From Madurella fahalii (Eukaryota; Ascomycota; Sordariomycetes; Sordariales), in assembly GCA_029876055.1 (NCBI GenBank), contig CM056880.1:2108001-2172000 (forward strand): 64,000 nucleotides of DNA, in the 5' to 3' direction. The position numbers and the translations under genes were made by a program. The notes under the pieces are model-generated. The model ran no database searches, was not told the DNA's origin, and was given only the letters and a program-made list of their open reading frames with translations. Positions 55,101 to 64,000 of the stretch are shown here, one piece after another (position 1 is the stretch's first letter; every line of letters starts with the position of its first letter).

Positions 55101-56128
55101 GGTCTTTTACACCCTGGCTACCTGCCTATCTAGATTCTCGGCCGCTTCCGACGGCCTCTGAGGGGCCTCGTTGACACTGAAGCCGTGACAAAGAAGGGCG
55201 TACTCGTCACCCAGGTCTCATCAATAATTCGGGTTGTTCCACCTGGAATTTCCATTCCAGTAATCCGGTGGTAGCAAATGGGCCGCCGGATTCTCCGTAG
55301 CGGTGGTCCATCCGTCCTGTTTGGCCGGGATTTACTGCTTGCATAGTGTGTGCCTGGTCCCACCTCTGGAGATCCATATTGCCGTCGGTAAGTAAACCGT
55401 GGTATCTCGAGTTGGGAAACTGGGTATCACACTGATGGGTAATCGAGTGCAGGGGACCTGACGGCCGTCATACTACCAAGCTTCGAAGAACGTAGAAAGC
55501 CCAAGGTACGTGTACAGCCTCGATCCGCTAGTGTCATACCAAATCAGATACCACTCTTCATCAGGCTAGATTAGTGGTTGAGATCCTAACTTACTTTGCC
55601 CTTCCTATATGTGGCCCCAACGACTAGTTGAGTGCTGATTTTGCAGCACTTTCTGCCCCATGTTGGCGCTGTTGTATCCGTCCCGCTGCTCGCATCCCTC
55701 AAGACACCGTCTATTATTCCTCAGCCTGGTCAAAGTATATAGATACTAAACAATCTCCATGTCGATTGTTGAAAGGGCTTACGTAAACCTACAGGCCAGC
55801 CTGAAAACCGCAGCAATAATGTTGTCCAGGAGTAACCGAAACCACCCTCCTTGTAGGTACCATCGTATACAAAAATAGTACCTCTATCTGCTAAACAACC
55901 CCTAAGCTAGTAACGGCACTCTCTATTAGCATTTTTCAGATATAAATATCAGATGCCAGGCGATGTCTACGCCAGATTTTCCAGCCCCCATCAACCTCAT
56001 TACGTTAATAGTATTTAAGCTCATGCCATCTTAACATCCAGCTATTCTACATCTTATATCCAACTCTTTGTTCTAACCCTCTTAGGTAGCTAATAGTTCC
56101 GCCGAGGACACCTAGTCACCTCTGGATA
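49177..56128. other. Seven-kilobase gene-poor region
   Basis: No complete gene is visible. One minus-strand ORF (53219-53509, with AELRRLKYEVTTRTFAL and later AMRVLRCWQPGL) looks like a decayed protein fragment and continues upstream in frame to about 53560, but no family is recognised. Other ORFs look random. There are poly-T and TACCTA words but no clear transposon ends. Confidence 0.45.
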
Positions 56129-58830
56129 CGATGTAAGGACCTGATCGACCCCAGGCAGGTCGCCTTGTTCGATGCAATTGATCGGCTAGCGGCTCTGAAG
56201 ATCGCTAGTAGGATTCATCCTCCTCGGTTGGTGGTGGTCGGCAACTAGGGGAGCGGCAAGAGCTCTGTTTCGGAAGCTATCGGCCGCTTCCATATCCCTG
56301 TTTCAGATAAACTCTGGTATGTGGTTCATAAAACCTTTTGGATGCCTTTCCGGGCTATTCTATCACTAAAAGCATCTCCAGGAGCTCTAGGACTTCGGTT
56401 CCCATCTCTTGATATTCCCCCAACCTACCCCATTTTCATTCTTTTCACAATCGTTGTTCAAGCAGATAAGACGTCTGTCGCAAAAGCGGAACCGCAATTG
56501 CAGAGCAGTAATTGCACCTTAAGTATCACAACGTCGCTAATACGGCTCATCAGCACTCGATTCCCAGCCAGGTTGAAATTTGAGCGATCTGCAAGAAATC
56601 AGACGTATTTTCCCATCGAGCTCAGCAACTAGCGGGCACCGGATGAACGTACCAGACTGTAGCAGGTCGGTGGCCCCCTAATGGAACCGGATGAATTTGG
56701 CGAGTGGATGAGGAGCGTTGCTGCTGCGCTCGGGATGGGGCCCGATATTGATGCTGACACTCCCTGGTCATCCCTGACGACCCGAGGAGTTTCACGGACG
56801 ATGTCCTTGTTGTCGGAAAGTACAGCCCTGGTCTATTCATGGCTAACTTGGTGGACCTTACCGGCGTCTTTCAGGCAAATACTGTAGCTCAGAGCAAAGC
56901 AGGGACATGGTGGCGAGGATAATCGAAGAGCATGTTCGGCCAAAGGGCAATCTTATCCTTCTTGTCATCAGTGCTCGGAATACCTTCTATAATCACACTG
57001 GTTTGGCCGTTGTCCGGCTGATTGCCAAGGAAGACCCCGACCAAGCCTCGTCGGCAAAGGAGCCCTGAAGTTGTTGAGTGGCCATCACGACTCGGAAATT
57101 CTGATATTGCAAGTGGCACGTGGTAAAGAATCAGAACGAAGCGGAGAGAATGACGGAGGCTCTCGAGCAGAAGGATTTGAAAGAGGAACAGTTCTTCCTT
57201 GACAATGCACAGTGAGCAGAGAGCACCAGAGAGGCATCGCAGCGCTCACGGCAACCCTCAAGGAGGCATTTTGGGAACACACACGATCCGCACTTCCAGT
57301 TCTATGTTTGAGATCCAGACCAAAATCAACGCCATCGAGAATCGGCTTGCAGCATCAGGTCATCCCAGGTCTACCGACTACACCCACCGGCAATATTTTC
57401 ACACTATTGCCCACAAGTCCGAAACCCTCGTGAGAGAAACGTTCAAGGAGCCACCAGGACGAAAACCGCAAGAATCTGTATAAAGTCGATAATGTCTGTG
57501 CAGTGTGCCAGCCATTCCTCCCCACGTTCGAGGACGACCAGCCTTAGAGCCAGGACAAGAAACTTCGTGCCAGCCTCCGGGCACTGAGCAAGGCTTTTAG
57601 TTTAGCTATGCGTGAATTTTGCAAGAAAGATATGTCGATTTCGCCTAGAAGAACTCAAACATCTTCGCAGGAGAAACACATATGCGGAATTAATCAGCCC
57701 AAGAGAGCTCAGTCCCATCGCATGACTTATTGGGTCAGAGATAGCCTGTGAAGGCCGTCATAGATGACTATTATTCGCACGACAAGCCAGAACCCATTGA
57801 TCCGAGGGCCTTCGAAGAGTGGGTGGATACCAAGATCCCCCGTTGGAGCGGCAAGGAGTCGCCCGGGGAAGCCAACGAGGCTGCATATCAGCGCCTCGTC
57901 GAGTTCCGGTCTTAGAAATGGTCGCAGATTGCGTCACGATATTTGAAAGCCGTCTGGGTGGCTGTCCGGAGGTTTGTCGACTTGGCGCTAGCTACCCCCT
58001 GCCCTAGCACCGAGACCCGCCGCGCCCTGGAGGAGCATCTAGCTACACCGAGGGTTGAGCGCTTGGATATCACGTCTTACCGCATGCTCAAGTTCTCAAC
58101 GACCTCATCAACTGTCACCCTCAAGGTGGTACAAGATTCTATGATGCAGTTGTCAACGATGGGCCGCCAAGGCGACTTACGTGTGGCTTTCTGCCCGGTT
58201 TGAATTCTCCGATGTCAGAGCACGCCGCCGGCCAAGGAAAACTCGGACTCCCTGAAGAAACCTTCAGCAACATCGGAGATGCGGTATGCGAAACTATCTC
58301 AGCGCAAATCTGCGGCCCTGCGGGAATCAACCTGGTCAGAGGATTGGTATCCCATACCGTCGAGAACTTTCTCCTGCAGGCTTTCCAAACAATTGGCAAC
58401 CACTCGAACTGCAGGAACACGTAGAAGAACGAGGCGGCTGGAAATGGCACCCACGAATCTGTTCCGGCTGTCCTGAAACACATCACCGCCGCACGGGTCA
58501 TTGAACACGTGGAGTCGTCTTACGCGATGAGGGACTGCCCGACATCACTCCGCTCTCCGCTCACTCGCGAATGCTAACTTGAGGTCGGTAGGCAGGTATG
58601 GTTTCCTTGGTCTGCTATGTTAACTCTCTGGTCATTGAAGACGGTATTCTACGCGAATTACCCAGGCCCATTCTAACCCAGTAACACATCCTGCGAGAGG
58701 ATGCAGCCCTGGTGAAGAAAATTGCGGGTGGGGGGGAGGCAGACGTCAAAAAGCGTGAGGATGATGAGTGGGAACTGGATGAGTTTCAGTCGTTGCCGAA
58801 GACGATCAAGCAGTACACCGACCGGGCGTA
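56129..58830 (+). pseudogene. Dynamin-like GTPase pseudogene
   Basis: The order of a dynamin-superfamily GTPase is readable over several frames. The N-terminus is LFDAIDRLAALKIASRI with RLVVVGN-stop-GSGKSSVSEAI; the P-loop is interrupted by TAG at 56246 where Gln is usual. A probable intron starts with GTATGT at 56319, then TRFPARLKFERS. After a frame change come NLVDLTGVFQAN (G3, altered) and NLILLVISARN. Next is HVVKNQNEAERM, the middle domain (IENRLAASGHPRSTDYTHRQYF), KAVWVAVRRFVDLAL and a GED-like end (REDAALVKKIAGGGEADVKKRE). Many TAG, TAA and TGA stops and at least three frame shifts rule out function. Fungal relatives of this Mx-like group are often multicopy. Confidence 0.75.
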
Positions 58831-61375
58831 AGTGACGGACTGGTAACTTCAAAAAAAGTCCGATATACATTTTGAAGTGTAGGAGCCGCGAGATTGTGGT
58901 GTATATCCAGGACGGATTCAGAAGGGAGGGGGATCGACACACGTTAGTTATCATTCTGCGTGATCTGGTTCAGTTTTCTTTTGACAGCATTGGCATTTTC
59001 TTCTCGGTTGGTTTCTGGATCCCAGTTCTATTAAAATCATACTACCGCGCTGTCACTACCATAAGCTGAGATACTTTTAATCAATTGATGATGACAACTT
59101 CTACCGGGTGGCACTCTAGGACAAGGCGAAGTGACAAAACTATCGCCAGATGACGGTCCAACCTCCTAGGCAAAAAGGGGAGGCGCCTTGCGATGAAGAT
59201 GCTAACAAAACAGTCATGCCTACTCTACTCCTGTATGGGGACGCCAATATCAAACACCACTTTACGATAAATACACTACCTAATTCCCATACACTCATAC
59301 ACATGGACACAATGACAGTTTAATAAGATGAGTGGATGTCAATCAACCCGTATATTCTAGGTGGTGCTCGACGATAATTACGATATAACACCAAAACCGA
59401 GCCTATGAACGTATCTCTGTTATCCCATTTAGCTCACAATAATCATAGCTGGCGTGGATAGGGAGCATTCTTAAACCAGGCTCAATCGATGTTTTCTTTG
59501 ACCCATGTCGCCTTCGGCTGTGTGACGAATACACTGAATGGGGGAGAAAATTCCGTTACTATCTAATTGACATAGGAAACACAACATAACAACAGAAGAC
59601 GGCTATCCGATTCCCGGCCTGTGTCCGGTCTGTAAATATATGTGTACCTTGAACAGCCTGTATATATAGTGGAGGTAAAAATAGAAAAAAATAACTATAC
59701 TTTGGAAATAGCAGGTGAAGCTGGTATCACACCAATAAGCCAATATGTCCACTATGCAAAAAATAAAACTCATGGGTAAAAATATGTTGGTAGGGGGATG
59801 AAGGAAGAAAAAGGAAAAAGAATACCTAGCCGTTGTAGGGGTGATCTTGGTCATGATATTGCTATACCCTAACTGTATTGCCTAGCGCTAGCAATAGCAC
59901 ATCTACTAGTAACATAATAACGCCCAGCTAGACATTAAATGGCCTATGTTATACTAGTGCCTATCTGGGCATTATAACGTCACTAGCATTTCGAAGTTTC
60001 TAGCGCTAAGTTAGACGGTCTAGGTAATAGCAGGTAACCTCCATTCTTCTGCTAGGTAGAAAGAATATAAAGAAAAAAGAAAGAAAAAAGAAAGAAAAAA
60101 GAAAGAAAAAAGAAAGAAAAAAGAAGTAAAAGAAGAAGAAGAAGAAGAAGAAGAAGTCGATCCTGGTCATTGAATTGTTAGCGAAACCACTAGTTACAAC
60201 CAAGGAAACACATGGCATATGGAAGCTAATATTGAACTGTACCTGCCACTGATACCACGAGATTTTTATTCTCTTCATACAAGAAACCATGCATTCCCAA
60301 CCAACTTGAACACAAAACCCGCTCAGACATCAATAATAGAGGTCAAAGCGGTATCGCCGGGATTCCCGCCTATAACAACGGTCACAGAAACGGCCGTGTC
60401 TGTAAACCCTGCAATATCGGCAACGGCATCGGTAGCCGCCGGGATAGTAGTAGCGAGAGGGCCAAGGATAAAAGGTGGCATAACGTTGGCAGGTGGAACA
60501 CCACCCTTGGTACGTCATGTTGAGCTATCAGACCGGGGAATGCAGATCCGGTCCAGCAGCAATCAGGTTAAGGCGGAGCGGCGGGCTCGGTTTCTTGTTA
60601 TAACGCTACGAAGTTGAAGTAGGGGTAGGTGGATAGTTTTGAGGTGCGAACAAAGCTACAAACGACAAGCTGGAAGACACACTGTGTGCGACGGATGCCG
60701 ATGCAATGGTAGAGGAAGTTCGTCCTAGTTTCGACGTAGGCTCGACACGTATGCAACCTTATATTCTCTGCCATCAAGATAATGGCGTTGCTCATATGAG
60801 CTGCCACGGTTTGACAGGTGAGAAGACGAGACAACATTGACGTTAAACCCAACACGCTCCAAAGCGCGACGTCTGATCTTGGCTGTATGTGCGGAACGAC
60901 ATTTCTACACATCTGCCAACGCCCGTGAGGCGGTCATATAGCTAGGCGCGGCCAAGCGGCTAGCACACAGGTGTCACGCATGTTGCGATGTTTCACAAGA
61001 TGGAGGGGCACGTTAAGAGCGCAGGCGACCAATCCTCGCCCCGCGCACCTGTCAGCCGACCGGCCACACAGCTGCCATCCCCACCTCATGACTGCGGCCG
61101 TCAATGGTTTGCTATTATGAACGGGAAGGATAAAATGAGAGAAGAGAAACGAAATGAGAGAAAATAGAGAAAATGACTAAAAAGCTAAGCTGTCGTCCTT
61201 GAGATACCATTGCTGGATGCCAATTGCGGGGTCAGTCTTGGGCGGCAAAAGATAACGAAAAAGGTGAATCCGTTCCTGATCCAGTCTCTGTCTATGTTAC
61301 CTGTACTGCCGTATAGGACCTGAAGCCAAAAAAGAGGTCAGGTAGCTCCATTCCCTCTCCTTTCATCTCTCTCCC
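58831..61375. other. Gene-poor region with purine microsatellite
   Basis: About 2.5 kb. It includes the simple repeat at 60059-60157 and a weak ORF (60219-60617) that I do not call. Confidence 0.45.
60059..60157. repeat. Purine microsatellite (AAAGAAAGAAA / GAA)
   Basis: Alternating AAAGAAAGAAAAA units followed by seven GAA-type triplets; all purine on the plus strand. Confidence 0.85.
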
Positions 61376-62683
61376 TCAGCACGACGGACGCGCAAAACCC
61401 AGCGTCCCCGTCTCTCCATTCCACACTGTATAGTACGACCTCAACAGCGGAGACCCGATGATCCAGGCCCGGCGACCGTGCAGCGGCTCCCTTGCAGGCC
61501 GAACGGGATCCAGGAACACGCCCTGGCAAATGCCGGGCTTCCCAGGATACTCGCCAACGTTAACGAAGCGCTTGTCGATCTTGACCTCGACCTGCTGCCC
61601 GGCTGTATCGCCCCCAAACGTAAATGTCACATCCTCCACGACGCTATCCAGGACGTGGCACGGCGCACCCCAAGTACGATCCCCCATGGGCTGGATCTGA
61701 TTTGACATGAGCGCGTACAGGTCCCGGGTCGTGTCAAAGTCTGGTGTTATGACGACAGCGGCACCCGTGTCTACGAGGGTAACCGAGTTAGACGAGTTCG
61801 CTAGCAAGGCGTCGCCAATGCGTGCCGCGTGCACCCCGACAACCCAGCTTGCCCTGCCCTCGGACAGCGGCCAGTCCAGGGGAATCGTCTTGAGAGTACG
61901 CGGAATGTACAGAGACCGGTCGGTCCCGCCGAGAGTGAGCCGACCGGCCCGGTCCTTAGTTTCGACGTATGAAAACCCAAACTCTGGCTGGCGAAGCTCC
62001 CCGCTACGAACGAGGTTGCCGTATGCAGTTTGGAAATTGGACCAGGGTCCAAACGTGAAGTTGTGGGTTGAACTGAGCCCGAAGATGCCGTCGGCTAGCT
62101 GCTCCGCCAGAGGCTGGGAATAGACGTCGCACAAAAGAAACTGCTGCTGGGGGGCATTGCGGTCGACGATGTGCACAGTGTCAGTCACGACCGTGCAGTT
62201 CGCCCCTTGGCCGTCGGTAGGCGGCAGAGTGTCGCCGCTGCTGCCAGCGAAAACGCCTTCGAGTCGAATCCCCGGTTGGTTTGAGAAGGTACTGGAATTA
62301 GAGGGGTCGAAAAGAGGATGATGTCCGCACATGGTGCAGTTACTGCCGGGAAGGACAAGAAACGGTGCGCCCGTGTCGAATACGACGTTGCTTACCAAGG
62401 GGTCAGCGTCGATAAACAAATCCAGTGGTCCGTAAGCACGCTCGCTCGTGTCTTCAACTTACAAGTTTTGAGGGGGGCTGCCAACGGCAACATTGCCGGA
62501 CCATTGGAGCTCTATGCGGCCTCTTCGCCATACCGTGAGATCAATGTGGACAGGCTCAGAGCTGATGTCGGGTGTTGATATGCCACGTTCCAGGGGTACA
62601 GGAATGTTGGCAGTCCTGACACCACGCAGGGCTGATGCGAAGCATAACGCGATGGAAAGGCCGAACGAAACGAACATCTTCAT
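61376..62683 (-). CDS. Secreted pepsin-like aspartic protease
   Basis: Two exons (62683-62463, 62390-61376; 72-nt intron) give 411 aa. A signal peptide (MKMFVSFGLSIALCFASAL) and a short propeptide precede LQWSGNVAVGSPPQNF. The splice restores NFNVVFDTG, which carries the first catalytic Asp. The second catalytic motif, VTLVDTGAAVV, is near residue 240. WIIGSPLLRSYYTVWN and TGTLGFARPSC close the fold as in A1-family proteases. Cys pairs flank the first lobe. It cleaves proteins at acidic pH outside the cell. The length is normal, and the C-terminal Cys without Ser/Thr tail argues against GPI anchoring. Confidence 0.95.
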
Positions 62684-62740
62684 AATGAAATCGCTCTGGG
62701 ATGAGCAGCAGAGTCAGCTGAAGGTAGGGGACAGGTGGTG

Positions 62741-62748
62741 TATTTATG
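62741..62748 (-). promoter_or_regulatory. Likely TATA box of the aspartic protease gene
   Basis: CATAAATA on the minus strand, about 60 nt upstream of the ATG. Confidence 0.35.
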
Positions 62749-63798
62749 AGAGATTGAAGTTGTAACTTTCTATCGACGTTGGAACGCCCGGAAATGAAAT
62801 GATTTATAACTGTCCGGCCATCAACCAGTTGCCGTGTCTCCCTGATCCCGTTTCCACCCCAAAAACACAATACTCATAGAGATGCGATTTGAACTTCATC
62901 CACTTCGGTGCGGCTCGTTTCTGTTGCCTTGCGAACAATGACAACCGCGGATAATGACAATACTAAGCCCCGCCATTGGAATGCAAGGGATTTGGTAGCC
63001 CAGCCCCTTCCACAATTCTTAAGGAATTAATAAACCACGCGATGGCTTTTCTTCTGATGGCTTTTCTTCGCGCAAACTACAGCAAAGACAACGACGTGGC
63101 TGAAGTCTAGGCACTTTGTAAACCATGTGCATGTTCTTGCCGACGTCGCTTCGCTGCCTTCTTTATTCCCAGGGGCATCGCGCAGGATTGCTTTGAGATA
63201 CAGACAAGTCACAGGCACAGCGCAGCTCTACTGCTAAAATGGCGGTCACCAGGTGCATCAACATTTCACTCATCGCGGTCCAACCGACTGGCTAATGTCC
63301 ATCTGTCTCGCCTCGTCAAAATGTCAACATTCCAATGACGGTCAAGGTACCTTATCTAGTCGGAGTCACAGCATTGGAATGCGGGAGACGCTTTCATAGC
63401 TCTCAGGGTTGATTAGCTCAATAGCAGGCGACTCGAAATCAATTCTTCCAAGTTAATTAGCGGGTATAGGGGAGGGGTGGATGTTTCATCTCTTAAACCT
63501 CCCCGCTGCTGTCAAGCTGTCGGTGATAAAAGATTCGCGTGCTTTGTATGGCGTGGTAAACGCTCGTGGATTTTCCTAATTTAAAACCGGTTCTTCGGAG
63601 CTTCGGAGAACCCCGGGTGACACAAGGGAAGTATTGTGGGGTAATCGTAACCGGACTATTCCGGACCCACTTACGTTTCAGGGCCTTGAGCTCCATTTTT
63701 GACCGCCGCGGCCAGAACGCGATTTGACACCAGAACATCACTGCCCGAGGTCCACCGACCAAAGACTGTGCACCATTTTGCAGTCCTTGCCCATAAAC
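62749..63798. other. Divergent intergenic region
   Basis: About 1 kb between the protease and the next gene. No ORF with support. Confidence 0.45.
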
Positions 63799-64000
63799 AT
63801 GATGAGCGACGCCAATTTCAAGCCCGAGAATGCAGTCGTCCCGGCGGCTAACCCGGAACCCGGGGCATCGGTGGGCGCCGGCGGTTCCGAAAACCCGGCA
63901 GCTCCGGAGATGCCTGCGACCAACGAAACAAGCTCGCACCCGACCGAGCCAACGCCGATCGCGCAGCTGTGGAGCCTCGCGCAAGCCGCCGGGCATCCCG
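63799..64000 (+). CDS. 5' end of a probable SFH5-like (Sec14/CRAL-TRIO) protein, partial
   Basis: Starts at ATGATG (63799 or 63802) and stays open to the window edge, 67 codons. A Pro/Ala/Glu-rich leader (AVVPAANPEPGASVGAGG) leads to EPTPIAQLWSLAQAAGHP. From memory this matches the beginning of the CRAL-TRIO N-terminal helices in fungal phosphatidylinositol transfer protein SFH5 (LW..A...HPEIWGV). SFH5 proteins move phosphatidylinositol between membranes and bind haem in yeast. The identification rests on one short motif. Confidence 0.5.
   Translation, partial: MMSDANFKPENAVVPAANPEPGASVGAGGSENPAAPEMPATNETSSHPTEPTPIAQLWSLAQAAGHP

Noticed and set aside
60059..60157. CRISPR-like short repeats
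   Set aside because: This is a simple purine microsatellite without unique spacers, in a eukaryotic sequence.
60219..60617. 132-aa plus-strand ORF after the microsatellite
   Set aside because: It has some protein-like Thr/Val/Ala stretches, but no family, signal or upstream promoter is visible.

Overview
The window looks like a filamentous ascomycete genome (Pezizomycotina, probably a Sordariomycete). Genes are interrupted by short GT-AG introns (about 50-150 nt) with CTRAC-type branch points. They encode secreted oxidases with eukaryotic signal peptides, a fungal ZIP transporter, a HET-type remnant and a mitochondrial GatB. Exon joins below come from reading splice sites that keep the frame and family motifs intact; no transcript data were available.

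Layout. 0-11 kb: the end of an unknown gene, a secreted GMC oxidoreductase, an unknown protein, a secreted catalase-peroxidase (KatG2 type) and an unknown SANT/Myb-like protein. 11.8-12.6 kb: a GNAT acetyltransferase with a doubtful 5' end. 14.2-21.2 kb: a probable zinc-acquisition locus, with a ZIP transporter between two GPI-anchored repeat proteins and a small secreted Cys/His protein. All four carry the same Cys-x8-Cys unit, usually C-x2-H-x5-C. 22.5-28 kb: a HAD-family protein with eroded catalytic motifs, an SDR and a HET-like C-terminal remnant. 28.1-29.1 kb: an unknown coiled-coil protein.

29.6-44.1 kb: a Helitron on the minus strand. Its Rep/helicase gene carries many TAG/TAA stops of the RIP type (CpA to TpA), and a Ty3/gypsy chromovirus is inserted in it. 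The chromovirus is 8,030 bp, with identical 359-bp LTRs, a GAGAA target duplication and intact gag and pol. Each element also carries an accessory gene opposite in strand to its main genes, and both encode a similar six-cysteine motif (DUF3716-like in the Helitron). The one in the retrotransposon is antisense, has five introns and encodes 253 aa.

44.5-49 kb: mitochondrial GatB and a laccase. 49-61 kb: gene-poor, with a decayed dynamin-like GTPase. 61.4-64 kb: a pepsin-like aspartic protease and the 5' end of a probable SFH5/Sec14-type gene.

The most interesting systems are the zinc locus, where soluble or wall-anchored proteins share the metal-binding module of the transporter ectodomain, and the paired accessory Cys-motif genes in two unrelated transposons. 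The gag-pol junction (single in-frame UAG) and the predicted 11-nt self-priming site of the chromovirus are also worth attention.
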